From Oscillospiraceae bacterium (GTDB lineage: Bacteria; Bacillota; Clostridia; Oscillospirales; Ruminococcaceae): a DNA stretch of 38,390 nt. The stretch's first letter is position 1; every line of letters begins with the position of its first letter. This document shows, in pieces, positions 22,406 to 31,813 of this stretch. A program made the position numbers and the translations under genes. The notes beneath the pieces were generated by a model. That model searched no databases and was not told where the DNA came from. It saw only the letters and a program-made list of their open reading frames with translations. Location of the stretch: NCBI GenBank assembly GCA_022769565.1, contig JALEJQ010000091.1:1-38390 (forward strand), given 5' to 3'.

Positions 22406-23383
22406 ATGATCTTAGCAGACAAAATTATCGCATTAAGAAAAAAGAATGGCTTTTCTCAGGAGGAGCTTGCGGAAAAGCTGGGGGTCTCCCGTCAGTCCAT
22501 ATCAAAATGGGAGGGCGCACAGTCCACTCCCGACCTTGACCGTGTCCTTGAAATGAGCAAGCTGTTCGGTGTAAGCACTGACTACCTGCTTAAAGACGAA
22601 ATGGAGGAAACGGAATATGTAAATTCCGAGGACGGCTCTCTGCGCAGAGTTTCAATGGAAGAAGCCAACAGCTTTCTTTCGGTAAAGGCTTACACCGCAA
22701 AGCGCATCGCCGCAGGAACAATGCTCTGCATAACAGGTGCGGCAAGCCTTATCTTTATGGGCGGCGTTTCCGAAGCGGAGGAGAAGTACGGCATATCGGA
22801 AAACGCCTGCGGAGCTATCGGTATGATAGCGCTTCTTATATTTGTTGCGGCGGCTACAGCGCTGTTTATCCACAGCGGAATGCTCACCAAGCCTTACGCC
22901 TACCTTGAAACAGATGAATTTGAAACGGAATACGGCGTTTCGGGAATGGTAAAGGAGCGCCGCAAGCAGTACGAAGGTAAATATGCAAAATATAACATAA
23001 CAGGTGCGTGTCTTTGCATACTGTCTGCCGTGCCGCTTTTCGGGGGAGCCTTTTCAAATGATGATGTGCTTGCGGCAATGTCGGTTTGTGCAGCCCTTAT
23101 AATTGCAGGTATAGGCTGTATATTTTTCATTGTTGCAGGAATAAACAACGAGAGCTTTCTTAAGCTTCTGCAGGAAGGGGAATATTCTCCCGAACGCAAG
23201 AGAAAGCCGCACATTGCCTCAAAGGTAGGCACGATATACTGGCTGGCGGTGTCCGCAGGCTATGTCGTGACCTCTCTTGTCACGGACAACTGGGGTGAAA
23301 GCTGGATAATCCTTGCTGCAGCAGGCATACTTTTCCCCATTGCCCTTATTATCAGCGGAATGATAGAGAACAAAAAGTCATAA
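22406..23383 (+). CDS. XRE-family HTH regulator with six-helix membrane domain
   Basis: 325 residues. The first 65 are a classical XRE helix-turn-helix ([31 protein letters not shown] in parts). After a linker come about six hydrophobic segments (near 97-116, 130-152, 195-213, 220-245, 272-290 and 298-320). HTH plus membrane domain is a common arrangement in Clostridia, thought to link membrane state to transcription. AAGGAG lies eight bases before the ATG at 22406; the longer upstream frame has no ribosome site. A TTGACA at 22307 followed by a small GTACGGCGTAC dyad may be its promoter/operator. The target genes are unknown. Confidence 0.88.
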   Translation: MILADKIIALRKKNGFSQEELAEKLGVSRQSISKWEGAQSTPDLDRVLEMSKLFGVSTDYLLKDEMEETEYVNSEDGSLRRVSMEEANSFLSVKAYTAKRIAAGTMLCITGAASLIFMGGVSEAEEKYGISENACGAIGMIALLIFVAAATALFIHSGMLTKPYAYLETDEFETEYGVSGMVKERRKQYEGKYAKYNITGACLCILSAVPLFGGAFSNDDVLAAMSVCAALIIAGIGCIFFIVAGINNESFLKLLQEGEYSPERKRKPHIASKVGTIYWLAVSAGYVVTSLVTDNWGESWIILAAAGILFPIALIISGMIENKKS

Positions 23384-23426
23384 TTTGCAGATATATCGCC
23401 ATAACTTATTGTTATAGCTCTCGCCC

Positions 23427-23455
23427 TTGACAGTATTGAAAAGGGGTGCTATAAT
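23427..23455 (+). promoter_or_regulatory. Promoter of the leuA T-box transcript
   Basis: TTGACA (23427-23432), 17 bases and a perfect TATAAT (23450-23455). Confidence 0.92.
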
Positions 23456-23465
23456 AATACCATAA

Positions 23466-23742
23466 TCTAATAAATGCTTTGACAGGAAAAAAAGCTCTTT
23501 CATCAGTTTCAGAGAGCCGCCGGCAGGTGTAAGGCGGTACGGTGAATTTGTTATAACTCATCCTTGAGCAGTTTGCCGAAATCCTAAGAGAGTAGGTTAA
23601 AACGGGTTCTCCCGTTACAGAGATATGTATTGAACGCTTTATGGCGGAGATACAGTGAGGGCGGATATGTATATATCCGAACAAGAGTGGTACCGTGGAA
23701 GTTTACGCTTTCATCTCTTAATCTGAGATGAAAGCTTTTTTT
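23466..23742 (+). promoter_or_regulatory. T-box riboswitch, leucine specifier (CTC), with terminator
   Basis: Stem I shows the conserved AGAGAGC...GCAGGTGTAAGGCGG apical region (23512-23536) and the specifier loop AACTCATCC with CTC (Leu) at 23557-23559. The T-box sequence AAGAGTGGTACCGTGG is at 23683-23698. The terminator stem GCTTTCATCTC (23707-23717) pairs with GAGATGAAAGC (23725-23735), followed by T residues. Uncharged tRNA-Leu would bind specifier and T-box, stabilise the antiterminator and allow leuA transcription. Specifier and downstream gene agree. The region 23384-23916 holds only this, its promoter and a 170-base untranslated spacer. Confidence 0.95.
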
Positions 23743-23916
23743 ATTGCCGTAAGCAAAATATCTGCTCCGTCACAAGCGGAACAGGGAAGGAAAAAATCAC
23801 AAGTTTTTTCAGAACAAAGATGTCTGAGGGTCACAAGTCTGCAGGTGTCTTGGGGCTTACAAACAGGCTTTCCTCTTATTCCTCACAAAAATTTTTACAG
23901 GGAAAGGATTTTTGAA

Positions 23917-25578
23917 ATGAAGAATTTTGACAAATACACAAGAGGCTATTTTATGCCCCCCGTACCCTGCTTTGACTGGGTAAAAAACGAATACGTTAAA
24001 AAAGCTCCCATATGGTGTTCCGTTGACCTCCGTGACGGCAATCAGGCCCTTGTTATACCTATGTCGCTGGAGGAAAAGCTGAACTTCTGGAAATACCTCA
24101 TAAAGGTAGGCTTCAAGGAAATTGAGATAGGCTTCCCTGCGGCTTCCGAAACGGAATATGAGTTCTGCCGTACACTTATTGAAAACAATATGATACCCGA
24201 CGACGTTACCATTCAGGTGCTTACCCAGTCAAGAGAGCATATCATCGCCAAGACCTTTGAGGCGCTGAAGGGCTGCAAGAACGCTATCGTTCACCTTTAC
24301 AACTCCACCTCCGTTGCTCAGAGAGAGCAGGTGTTCAGAAAGTCCAAGGAGGAGATAATCGACATTGCCGTTTCCGGCGCAAAGCTCTGCAAGGAATACA
24401 GAGAAAAGACCGAGGGCAACTTCCGCTTCGAGTATTCTCCCGAAAGCTTCACGGGCACCGAGCCTGAGTTCGCACTTGAGATATGCAACGCCGTTCTGGA
24501 CGTTTGGCAGCCTGCGGAAAACGACAAGGTAATTATGAACCTGCCCGTTACCGTTGAAGAAAGTATGCCTCACGTTTACGCTTCACAGATAGAGTATATG
24601 TGCAAGAACCTGAAATACCGTGAAAACGTCATTGTTTCCCTCCACCCCCACAACGACAGAGGCTGTGCCGTTGCAGATACGGAGCTGGGACTCCTTGCAG
24701 GTGCAGACAGAGTTGAGGGTACACTTTTCGGCAACGGCGAGCGCACCGGCAACGTTGACATTATAACCGTTGCAATGAATATGTTTTCCCACGGCGTTGA
24801 CCCCGAGCTTGACTTCTCTGACCTGCCCGAGATAACCGAGGTATACGAGAAAATGACCCGTATGCACGTTTACGAGCGTCAGCCCTACAGCGGCGCACTG
24901 GTGTTTGCGGCGTTCTCAGGCTCACATCAGGACGCTATCGCAAAGGGCATGAAGTGGCGTGAGGAAAAGAACCCCGAGCATTGGAACGTGCCTTACCTTG
25001 CTATTGACCCCAAGGACGTTGGCAGAGAGTACGAAGGCGACGTTATCAGAATAAACAGCCAGTCCGGCAAGGGCGGTATCGGCTATCTTATGGAGCAGAA
25101 TTACGGTATCAGTATGCCGCCTAAGATGAGAGAAGCCTTCGGCTACCATGTAAAGAGCGTTTCCGACCACGCTCACAAGGAGCTGCAGCCTTCCGAGGTC
25201 TACGATGTATTCAAGGACAACTACCTTAACAGAGGCGACAAGTTCACTGTTTCCGAGGCGCATTTCTCGCAGAAGAACGGTATTTCCTCTGTTGTTTCGG
25301 TACTCTACAACGGTACCCTCATTACAAGGGAAGCTGTGGGCAACGGACGCCTTGACGCAGTTTCCAATGCGGTAAAGGACGCTCTCGGAATAAATTATTC
25401 CATCACCACCTATGAGGAACACGCTCTTGAAAGAGGTTCAAGCTCTCAGGCTTGCGCTTATGTCGGCATTGAAACGGAAAACGGTACATACTGGGGTGCA
25501 GGCATCCACACGGATATTATTGACGCATCTATAAAAGCGCTTGTTTCCGCTATCAATAACAGCGGCCTTGTAAAATAA
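23917..25578 (+). CDS. leuA: 2-isopropylmalate synthase, long (fungal/actinobacterial) form
   Basis: 553 residues. It condenses acetyl-CoA with 2-oxoisovalerate, the first committed leucine step. The TIM-barrel domain starts with WCSVDLRDGNQALVIPM (metal Asp and catalytic Arg), IEIGFPAASETEYEF and the metal ligands in SLHPHNDRG; a C-terminal regulatory domain (~430-553) ends in VSAINNSGL. DLRDGNQAL and the length place it in the long LeuA class found in Actinobacteria, fungi and some Clostridia, distinct from the E. coli type. The ATG at 23917 follows GGAAAGGA; the upstream in-frame extension belongs to the leader. A leucine-specific T-box controls it. No other leu gene follows. Confidence 0.93.
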   Translation: MKNFDKYTRGYFMPPVPCFDWVKNEYVKKAPIWCSVDLRDGNQALVIPMSLEEKLNFWKYLIKVGFKEIEIGFPAASETEYEFCRTLIENNMIPDDVTIQVLTQSREHIIAKTFEALKGCKNAIVHLYNSTSVAQREQVFRKSKEEIIDIAVSGAKLCKEYREKTEGNFRFEYSPESFTGTEPEFALEICNAVLDVWQPAENDKVIMNLPVTVEESMPHVYASQIEYMCKNLKYRENVIVSLHPHNDRGCAVADTELGLLAGADRVEGTLFGNGERTGNVDIITVAMNMFSHGVDPELDFSDLPEITEVYEKMTRMHVYERQPYSGALVFAAFSGSHQDAIAKGMKWREEKNPEHWNVPYLAIDPKDVGREYEGDVIRINSQSGKGGIGYLMEQNYGISMPPKMREAFGYHVKSVSDHAHKELQPSEVYDVFKDNYLNRGDKFTVSEAHFSQKNGISSVVSVLYNGTLITREAVGNGRLDAVSNAVKDALGINYSITTYEEHALERGSSSQACAYVGIETENGTYWGAGIHTDIIDASIKALVSAINNSGLVK

Positions 25579-25589
25579 GCTTGTAAAAG

Positions 25590-25629
25590 AGTCCCGTTTG
25601 CGGAAAATATAAGCAAACGAGACTTTTTT
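25590..25629 (+). terminator. Terminator after leuA
   Basis: AGTCCCGTTTGC and GCAAACGAGACT form a 12-bp stem with one mismatch, followed by six T residues. Confidence 0.88.
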
Positions 25630-25669
25630 GTGCAAAATTAACGATTTTATACATTTTTTAGCTTGCTGT

Positions 25670-25698
25670 TTGACATTTTATGTAAGTTATGATATAAT
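25670..25698 (+). promoter_or_regulatory. Promoter of the second chemoreceptor gene
   Basis: TTGACA (25670-25675), 17 bases and TATAAT (25693-25698), a consensus match. Confidence 0.9.
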
Positions 25699-25721
25699 AT
25701 AAGCGCAAAAAATTTGATTTA

Positions 25722-25754
25722 ATACTAATTATAGACAATACGGAAAATTAGTAT
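25722..25754. repeat. 33-bp inverted repeat made of two MITE ends
   Basis: ATACTAATT at 25722-25730 and AATTAGTAT at 25746-25754 are the terminal bases of the MITE family, with AGACAA inside as in the 33361 copy. It lies in the 5' untranslated region between promoter and start codon of the second chemoreceptor gene. It may be an internally deleted element or a coincidental hairpin. Confidence 0.45.
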
Positions 25755-25774
25755 AATTGTTGGAGGAATGATTT

Positions 25775-27130
25775 ATGTCTCAGCCGGCACTTCGTTCGCA
25801 AATAGCCGACAAAATTGTAAAGTCGCATATGTTGATCATATTTGTTGTCTGCATAGTGTTCTGCATAATAAATCTTGCAAGCGGTACTGTTGTAACAGGC
25901 GTATGTACCGCAATAATGGGTGTAATTGTGCCGTTTATCGTGCTTATTCCCATGAAAAAGGCTTCAAATCTTACAAAGGGAATTTTTCTTACACAAGCTA
26001 CAGCTGTGGTAATAGTAGTTCTTTCGGCAACAAAGGGCGAACTGCATACAATGTCTGCGCTCCTTGCGGCAAATATAGCAATAGGCTGTATCTACAACAG
26101 CGTTCTTAATGTAAATTTAACGTGGATACTGACAGATGTTCTGGTGCTTGCCGCACTTCTGATAAAGGACAAGGCTTATGTCGGAGCGGAAAGCAACATT
26201 ATAATCAACGGTATCGTAGGAATAAACGTTGCCGCTTTTATGCTCAGAGTGCTTATGAAAAATACCGTTTCCCTTCTTGACAAGTCGGAAAAGTCCGCTG
26301 AGGAAACAAAGGGTCTGCTTGGACAGGTGCAGCAGAAAATGGACGAGACCACCGCTCTCGGCGAACGTCAGCAGGATATTATGCGCAAGGTATCAAATAT
26401 TGCCGAAACTCTCGGGGATTCCACCACTTCACTGATGGATATTTCAAGCAGGCTTACCGCCGCTTCGGAGGAGCAGGCAAGCACAGTTGCGGATATTTAT
26501 TCAAGCGTTGAGAACTTTGCCGCAGAATCGGAGCGCTGCCTGAACGAAGCAGAGCTTGCAGCCGAAGCAGCAGGAGAAAGCGCAGAAAAGCTTAACGAAA
26601 GCAATAAGAATATGCAGCAGATGGTGGGCGCTATGGAAGAGATAAGCGAGTCCTCCAACAAGATAAGCAGCATAATCAAAACTATCGAGGATATTTCCTT
26701 CCAGACCAATATCCTTGCCCTTAACGCCGCAGTTGAAGCAGCAAGAGCAGGAGCCGCAGGAAAGGGCTTCGCAGTCGTTGCCGATGAGGTGCGCAACCTT
26801 GCCAACAAGAGCGCCGAGGCTGCAAAGAACACAACCGTCCTTATCAACGATTCCATTAAAGCCGTTAACAACGGTACGGAATTTGCAAAGACCGCAGCCG
26901 AGCATATGGACAGCATTATCGAATGTTCCGAAAGAAGCAAGAGCCATGCAGGAAAGATAGCAGAGCTTACAGAAGCCCAGAGAAACGCCGTTGACGACAT
27001 CAAGGCAAGAATAGCCGCCGTTTCAGACGTTATCTCACAGAATACCGAAACAGCCTCTGAAAGCGCAGAGATCGCACGTTCCGTAAATGGTGAGATAGAG
27101 AAGATGAACATTATCGTTTCGGGACAGTAA
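25775..27130 (+). CDS. Methyl-accepting chemotaxis protein with membrane-embedded N-terminus
   Basis: 451 residues. The first ~165 contain about five or six hydrophobic helices with very short loops ([61 protein letters not shown]), so there is no sizeable extracellular sensor. A coiled-coil signalling domain follows with the canonical tip [20 protein letters not shown] from about residue 303. It may sense a membrane or intracellular cue. GGAGGAATGATTT precedes the ATG. No HAMP domain is apparent. The MITE at 27141 has landed between this gene and its terminator. Confidence 0.93.
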   Translation: MSQPALRSQIADKIVKSHMLIIFVVCIVFCIINLASGTVVTGVCTAIMGVIVPFIVLIPMKKASNLTKGIFLTQATAVVIVVLSATKGELHTMSALLAANIAIGCIYNSVLNVNLTWILTDVLVLAALLIKDKAYVGAESNIIINGIVGINVAAFMLRVLMKNTVSLLDKSEKSAEETKGLLGQVQQKMDETTALGERQQDIMRKVSNIAETLGDSTTSLMDISSRLTAASEEQASTVADIYSSVENFAAESERCLNEAELAAEAAGESAEKLNESNKNMQQMVGAMEEISESSNKISSIIKTIEDISFQTNILALNAAVEAARAGAAGKGFAVVADEVRNLANKSAEAAKNTTVLINDSIKAVNNGTEFAKTAAEHMDSIIECSERSKSHAGKIAELTEAQRNAVDDIKARIAAVSDVISQNTETASESAEIARSVNGEIEKMNIIVSGQ

Positions 27131-27140
27131 GCGTTACATA

Positions 27141-27301
27141 ATACTAATAACCATTTAACCTATGGATAAAATACGGCGGCTATAATACGCCCACTCTGCG
27201 TCAAACTCCCTTGACAGGCGGTAGCCTGCCTGCGGTCGCTTTCCTTGATTGGCCGTATTCTATCCACCGTCTTTATCCATAGAACAAATGGTTATTAGTA
27301 T
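27141..27301. mobile_element. Complete MITE, 161 bp
   Basis: Ends are ATACTAATAACCATTT and its inverted match AAATGGTTATTAGTAT (16 bp), extended by CTATGGATAAA and TTTATCCATAG with a few mismatches between. The interior has GGCGGCTATAATACGCCC and a central dyad, and no reading frame. Its first 80 bases recur at 1167-1246, and the element at 33361-33536 has the same architecture. It lies ten bases after the second chemoreceptor stop, ahead of the terminator. I see no transposase in the window, so mobilisation must come from elsewhere. Confidence 0.9.
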
Positions 27302-27327
27302 AAAGCCTGTTTGATCGCAAAATAAAC

Positions 27328-27375
27328 GACCTGCCGGCAAAACTTCACTGTGGAGTTTTGCTGACGGGTCTTTTT
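27328..27375. terminator. Long hairpin between convergent genes
   Basis: GACCTGCCGGCAAAACTTC pairs with GGAGTTTTGCTGACGGGTC apart from small mismatches, followed by TTTTT. It can serve the second chemoreceptor on the plus strand and perhaps the peptidase gene on the minus strand. Confidence 0.8.
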
Positions 27376-27392
27376 GTTTCCAAAGGCATTTT

Positions 27393-28205
27393 TTACCCCA
27401 TTCCGTAGGTCTGCACCGTTTCAAACAGGTCGCTTTCAAGAATATCCTTGGGCGTAACTATCAAGCCCTTGTCCGAGTCTATGTCATAACCTGCGGAGGC
27501 GTATGCAAGCCAGACTAAATGTGCGCATTGGGTCGCTCCTGCGGTCTCAATATCGCTGTATTTCCGAGGAAACAAGCCTACTATAAGGTTGTAGGGCTTG
27601 TCGTTAAGGTATTTTTCCGCTGTATTTGCAATTTTTTTACGTTCCTCCGCAGAAGCATTTTTCAGCCGCAGAACAGCTATGTTCGGGTAGCGTTCCCACT
27701 TTGAAATGTTCTGTATTGAAGAATTTTTGCCTATTACCACCGCTTCAAGCGTCCTGCCTTCCTCGGCGTCTATAACAATGGCGGCGTGACCGTTCCTCCA
27801 GCTGAAAACGTGGGATGAACGGGTTATCAGGATGTCGCCTTCTTCAATAGAAGCGAGCTTAAGCTGCGGCGCTGTTACATATTCCTCGGAAGAAACAGGG
27901 GAGTTCCGTATACAACGGTATTCCACAGGGGCAAAATATATGCGCTGATATTCTTCAAGCTCTGCAAGACTTTGCAGTTCGTCTGCGGCGGATCTTCCAA
28001 GTCCCGTCTGCTCAAAAATGAAGCTGTAGTCCTCCTTCGTAAGCGTTTCACGTTCTGCGGAAATAACGGGGGAAAGGTCCGATTTTTCGGCATAAGGCGG
28101 TATATGGGCAATTGTTTCCGTGTAAAAATAAGAGGCAAGATACAGTGAAATAAGGCAGTACAGCCATAATATATATAAAATCGTTTTTTTGCCGGATATT
28201 TGCAT
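27393..28205 (-). CDS. YiiX/YebB-like permuted papain-fold peptidase or amidase, membrane-anchored
   Basis: 270 residues on the minus strand. A single hydrophobic N-terminal anchor (~8-27, ILYILWLYCLISLYLASYF) is followed by a charged stretch and a C-terminal domain with circularly permuted NlpC/P60 features: GDILITRSSHVFSWRNGHAAIVI (in parts, with His140) and the nucleophile Cys227 in GATQCAHLVWLAY. This order, His before Cys, is characteristic of the YiiX/YebB-like group, which acts on lipids or peptidoglycan-type amides. The active-site residues look intact. The ribosome site (AAGGAA) is weak and rather far from the ATG. Single gene, convergent with the second chemoreceptor gene. Confidence 0.82.
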   Translation of the reverse strand: MQISGKKTILYILWLYCLISLYLASYFYTETIAHIPPYAEKSDLSPVISAERETLTKEDYSFIFEQTGLGRSAADELQSLAELEEYQRIYFAPVEYRCIRNSPVSSEEYVTAPQLKLASIEEGDILITRSSHVFSWRNGHAAIVIDAEEGRTLEAVVIGKNSSIQNISKWERYPNIAVLRLKNASAEERKKIANTAEKYLNDKPYNLIVGLFPRKYSDIETAGATQCAHLVWLAYASAGYDIDSDKGLIVTPKDILESDLFETVQTYGMG

Positions 28206-28360
28206 TTTTTCTGAACGTTCCTTAGTATTAGATCAAATGGTTTTGTATCTGTATTAGTTTATCCTTTGCTGTCCACGGGATTCATTCTATATTTTAACTA
28301 TTTAGTTTCTATGCTACAAAAACAAAATGGTAAAAAATGCATAATTTTTGTGCACGCCTA

Positions 28361-28389
28361 TTGCATTTTATAATAAAATGGGTTAAAAT
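28361..28389 (+). promoter_or_regulatory. Promoter of pyk
   Basis: TTGCAT (28361-28366), 17 bases, TAAAAT (28384-28389). Confidence 0.7.
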
Positions 28390-28435
28390 AATAGCATATC
28401 CGAAACCGCAAAATTTTGAAAGGAACGGTTTGATT

Positions 28436-29854
28436 ATGAGAAAAACAAAAATTGTATGTACTGTCGGTCCTGCTACAGATGACGATAAAATTCTGCGTGA
28501 AATGATACTCGCCGGAATGAACGTTGCAAGATTCAATTTTTCCCACGGCGATTTTGATATGCACAAAAGGCGTTTTGAACAGGTAGTCCGCCTGCGTGAA
28601 GAACTGGGAATACCCGTTGCCACAATGCTTGATACAAAGGGTCCCGAGATACGCATCGGCAAGTTTGAAGGTGACAAGCCCGTTGAAATAAAGGACGGCG
28701 ATTTGTTCACACTTACCACCGAACAGTGCGTCTGCACAGCGGAAAAGGCGTGTATCTCCTTCAGGGGTCTGCCCCACGATGTTACCGTTGGAACAAAGAT
28801 TCTTATTAACGACGGCGTTATCGAGCTTAGTGCGGAAAAAATAACCGGCACAGATATTATCTGCCGTGTTATCAACGGCGGTATGCTTTCAAACAACAAG
28901 GGCGTTAACGTTCCCGGAGTGGAGCTTTCCATGCCTTACCTTTCCGACCGTGATATGAGCGACCTTGAATTCGGCGCAAAAATGGGCTTCGACTTCATTG
29001 CAGCTTCTTTTGTGCGCACCTCGGCGGATATAAATTACCTCAAAAAGTTCACCAAGAGTCTTGGCTGGTCAACTCCCCGTATCATTGCCAAAATTGAAAA
29101 TATGGACGGCGTAAACAACATTGACGAGATAATCGACGTTTCCGACGGAATCATGGTCGCAAGAGGCGATATGGGCGTTGAGATACCCTTCGAGCAGATA
29201 CCGGCTATCCAGAAGGACATCATCACCAAGGGCTATATGGCAGGCAAGCAGGTCATCACCGCAACACAGATGCTTGAATCCATGATAACAAATCCCCGTC
29301 CTACCCGTGCCGAGATAACCGACGTTGCAAACGCTATTTACGACGGCACCTCCGCTATAATGCTTTCCGGCGAGACCGCTGCAGGTAAGCACCCCGTTGA
29401 AGCGGTAAAGACTATGGCGCTTATTGCCGAAACTACGGAAAAGGACATCAACTATATTTCCCGTCTTTCCAAGCGTCCCGTTCCAAGCGAAAGAAACCTT
29501 ACAAACGCTATTTCCCACGCTGCGGTCACAACGGCTCACGACCTTGGCGCAAAGGCTGTTATTACGGTTACAAAGTCAGGCTCCACAGCAAGGAATCTTT
29601 CAAAGTTCCGTCCCTCCTGCATGATAATAGGCTGTACGCCCGATGAAACGGTGCTTCGTCAGATGAGCCTGAGCTGGGGCGTTGTTCCCGTTCATATGGA
29701 CGAAAAGGAAAGCACAGACGAGCTGTTCAGCGCCGCTATCGAAGTTGCCAAGGAGCACTGCCTTGTTGAAAAGGACGACATCGTTGTTATTACGGCTGGT
29801 ATCCCTCTCGGCATTGCAGGCAATACGAATATGCTTAAGGTGGATAAGATATAA
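28436..29854 (+). CDS. pyk: Pyruvate kinase
   Basis: 472 residues, the standard length for a pyruvate kinase without the extra C-terminal PEP-utilising-like domain found in Bacillus. It converts phosphoenolpyruvate and ADP to pyruvate and ATP. Diagnostic blocks are MRKTKIVCTVGPA, FNFSHGDFDMH, MLDTKGPEIRIG, the metal/substrate signature IIAKIENMDGVNNIDEI, ARGDMGVEIPFEQ and ATQMLESMITNPRPTRAE. A C-terminal allosteric-type domain ends with ITAGIPLGIAGNTN. The ATG at 28436 follows GAAAGGAACGG; the upstream frame overlaps the promoter. Single gene between its own promoter and a bidirectional terminator. Confidence 0.97.
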   Translation: MRKTKIVCTVGPATDDDKILREMILAGMNVARFNFSHGDFDMHKRRFEQVVRLREELGIPVATMLDTKGPEIRIGKFEGDKPVEIKDGDLFTLTTEQCVCTAEKACISFRGLPHDVTVGTKILINDGVIELSAEKITGTDIICRVINGGMLSNNKGVNVPGVELSMPYLSDRDMSDLEFGAKMGFDFIAASFVRTSADINYLKKFTKSLGWSTPRIIAKIENMDGVNNIDEIIDVSDGIMVARGDMGVEIPFEQIPAIQKDIITKGYMAGKQVITATQMLESMITNPRPTRAEITDVANAIYDGTSAIMLSGETAAGKHPVEAVKTMALIAETTEKDINYISRLSKRPVPSERNLTNAISHAAVTTAHDLGAKAVITVTKSGSTARNLSKFRPSCMIIGCTPDETVLRQMSLSWGVVPVHMDEKESTDELFSAAIEVAKEHCLVEKDDIVVITAGIPLGIAGNTNMLKVDKI

Positions 29855-29874
29855 TTTTTCTCTTATAAACAAAA

Positions 29875-29903
29875 ATTCCGCACGGTCATAGGCTGTGCGG
29901 AAT
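29875..29903. terminator. Bidirectional terminator between pyk and the CPBP gene
   Basis: ATTCCGCAC and GTGCGGAAT form the stem, preceded by AAAAA and followed by TTGTTTT, so both convergent transcripts can end here. Confidence 0.88.
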
Positions 29904-29908
29904 TTGTT

Positions 29909-31006
29909 TTAATTTATCTTCTGCATAGGTGCAACGAATGTAAGATAAGCATATCCGATAAAGATAACGTACCATATTATTGACTGCGCAAGTACGGGCC
30001 AGCCGCGGCTTTTTCCGGCAGGAGTAGGCTTTCTTACGTTGTTTTTCTTGACAAGAGCAAGAATAAGAAGTATGGTACCTGCAATCAGGAAGCCGTAGCG
30101 GAACAGGGCGTTGAAAGCAACTGCCGCCATAAAAGCCGGGTTATCCGTGGAAATGTTCATGTTTCCTGCCGCAACATTCTGATAGGCTCCATAATCGGCA
30201 CACTGAAGAACAAGGGTGGTTAAAACTCCCGTGGTGTTGATGATAACGTGGGTAATTACAGAGGGAACGATCGATTCGTATTTGAGCGTAACTGCGGCAA
30301 GCACCAGACCAAGGGCGAAAGCAAGGATAAACTGCTGGTAATTCTGGTGCATAAGTCCGAAAATAAGCGCCGAGATAACTATTGCAAACCGCTCATTGTA
30401 CTTGCGCAGACCCTGGAGGATAACGCCTCTGTACAAAAGCTCTTCAAGGAGAGGTCCGAGCAGGCAGGCGTATAAATACATTATTATCACCGACCAAGCG
30501 GAGTTTTCGTGTATTGTAAGGTCGGCGGTTGCCGATTGAAGATTGAATTTTGCAAGTATGCCGGCTACGAACAATGCCACAAGCTGAGCGCCTGTCTGTA
30601 TGCCAAGTCCTATGGAGCAGGTTTTTACCACCGTTCCGCCTGTGTAGCCGCTGCGTGTGAAAAGTGAGCGCAGGTCAAGCTTTAAAAGCCTGCAGCCCAG
30701 CAGTATCGCCAACACTTCGCTTACTATAGGAATTGCGCAGGATACGATAACGGAAATATCGGGGTTTTCCGTAAGCATACGCCGTGCGGTTTCTTTTATT
30801 GAAGAAAAAGTGAATTCTCCGCCGCCTGCAAGTCCAAGAATAAGGTATGCCGCTCCCGTAAGGATAAAATTGAACATTACCATATTGAAAATTATGACAA
30901 GACCCACTTTAAGGTATCTAATGCGTATGTGCCTTTTTTCTTCCTTGTCGGGCTTTACGGAAACCGCTGCAGGGGAAACGCCTGCTGTTGAATAAGACTG
31001 TTCCAT
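29909..31006 (-). CDS. CPBP-family intramembrane glutamic protease
   Basis: 365 residues with about eight membrane helices. The CPBP/Abi signature is complete: EExxxR as Glu188-Glu189 and Arg193 in LLEELLYRG, FxxxH with His220 in FGLMHQN, and HxxxN with His253 and Asn257 in HVIINTTG. Members are intramembrane proteases related to Rce1; some process bacteriocins or give immunity, others act in signalling. The substrate is not inferable. AAAGGAG precedes the start, and a promoter (TTGACA complement at 31063-31068, TGTTAT complement at 31040-31045) lies directly upstream on the minus strand. No peptide precursor gene is adjacent. Confidence 0.92.
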   Translation of the reverse strand: MEQSYSTAGVSPAAVSVKPDKEEKRHIRIRYLKVGLVIIFNMVMFNFILTGAAYLILGLAGGGEFTFSSIKETARRMLTENPDISVIVSCAIPIVSEVLAILLGCRLLKLDLRSLFTRSGYTGGTVVKTCSIGLGIQTGAQLVALFVAGILAKFNLQSATADLTIHENSAWSVIIMYLYACLLGPLLEELLYRGVILQGLRKYNERFAIVISALIFGLMHQNYQQFILAFALGLVLAAVTLKYESIVPSVITHVIINTTGVLTTLVLQCADYGAYQNVAAGNMNISTDNPAFMAAVAFNALFRYGFLIAGTILLILALVKKNNVRKPTPAGKSRGWPVLAQSIIWYVIFIGYAYLTFVAPMQKIN

Positions 31007-31039
31007 TAAAAAACTCCTTTAAGTTGATATTTTAATTCT

Positions 31040-31068
31040 ATAACATTATTGTGTCAGGCTCGTGTCAA
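31040..31068 (-). promoter_or_regulatory. Promoter of the CPBP protease gene
   Basis: On the minus strand, TTGACA (31068-31063), 17 bases, TGTTAT (31045-31040). Confidence 0.6.
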
Positions 31069-31145
31069 GGTTCAGAAATCAATGAGGAAAGTTTTAAGAC
31101 AAAGATCACAGCTCAATTTCACTTTCAACTTTCCAAATTCCACTT

Positions 31146-31583
31146 TTATTGCGCCGCTTTGTCACGCTCCATGACCGCAAGCTGGTCGCAGCGCTCGTTT
31201 TCGGGGTGTCCTGCGTGACCCTTTACCCAGACGAACTTAACATTGTGTATCTCGGTAAGTTCAAGGAGCCTTGCCCACAGGTCGGAGTTCAGTGCAGGCT
31301 TTTTGTCCGACTTGACCCAGCCGTTTTTTCGCCAGGAAGCCGCCCAGCCTTTGGTTATACCGTCCACAACGTACTTGCTGTCGGTGGTAAGAATAACATC
31401 GCAGGGGTATTTCAGCGCAGAAAGTCCGGCTATGGCTCCGGAAAGCTCCATGCGGTTGTTTGTAGTCTGTTTTTCGCCGCCGGAAAGCTCCTTTGTTTTC
31501 CCTGCGGCTCTCAGGATAACGCCGTAACCGCCGGGACCGGGATTTCCCGAGCAGGCTCCGTCGGTAAAGATCTCAACTGTCAT
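31146..31583 (-). CDS. rnhA: Ribonuclease HI
   Basis: 145 residues with the whole catalytic set: Asp8 in [16 protein letters not shown], Glu46 in [12 protein letters not shown], Asp68 in [11 protein letters not shown] and Asp133 in ENERCDQLA, plus VKGHAGH near the end. It cuts the RNA strand of RNA-DNA hybrids. The basic-protrusion region ([18 protein letters not shown]) is present. CGGAGG precedes the ATG on the minus strand. It is a lone gene; between it and the CPBP gene (31007-31145) there is only the CPBP promoter and a T/C-rich tract resembling the repeats near 17.3 kb. Confidence 0.96.
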   Translation of the reverse strand: MTVEIFTDGACSGNPGPGGYGVILRAAGKTKELSGGEKQTTNNRMELSGAIAGLSALKYPCDVILTTDSKYVVDGITKGWAASWRKNGWVKSDKKPALNSDLWARLLELTEIHNVKFVWVKGHAGHPENERCDQLAVMERDKAAQ

Positions 31584-31741
31584 TATTAACCTCCGTTAAT
31601 ACGCTTATTATAATATTATATCATAATAAATTCTTTTTGAACAGAGCTTTAAGCATAATTTCCAAAATTTTTTTGGCTTTTCTTTTGTACAAATAACAGC
31701 AATGTAAATTGTTTATAATATACAATTAATTGTTGATGCTA

Positions 31742-31770
31742 TTGACATTTTTGTGACAATGTGATACAAT
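31742..31770 (+). promoter_or_regulatory. Promoter of the solute-binding lipoprotein gene
   Basis: TTGACA (31742-31747), 17 bases and TACAAT (31765-31770). The stretch 31584-31899 holds this promoter, the cre-like site and an untranslated leader of ~120 bases; I see no other gene in it. Confidence 0.85.
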
Positions 31771-31813
31771 AGCTACAAGTTACGGAAGCTGCGGTGTAAT
31801 TGTTTTATAAAAA

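Noticed and set aside
26497-27111. 204-codon minus-strand open frame opposite the second chemoreceptor
   Set aside because: Antisense frames of chemoreceptor coiled coils are typically open; Ser/Ala/Leu composition is that of the complement, and there is no ribosome site.
28225-28262. CTTAGTATTAGATCAAATGGTT stretch as another MITE copy
   Set aside because: It shares only short words (TTAGTAT, AAATGG) in the wrong order; no inverted end or interior match is seen.
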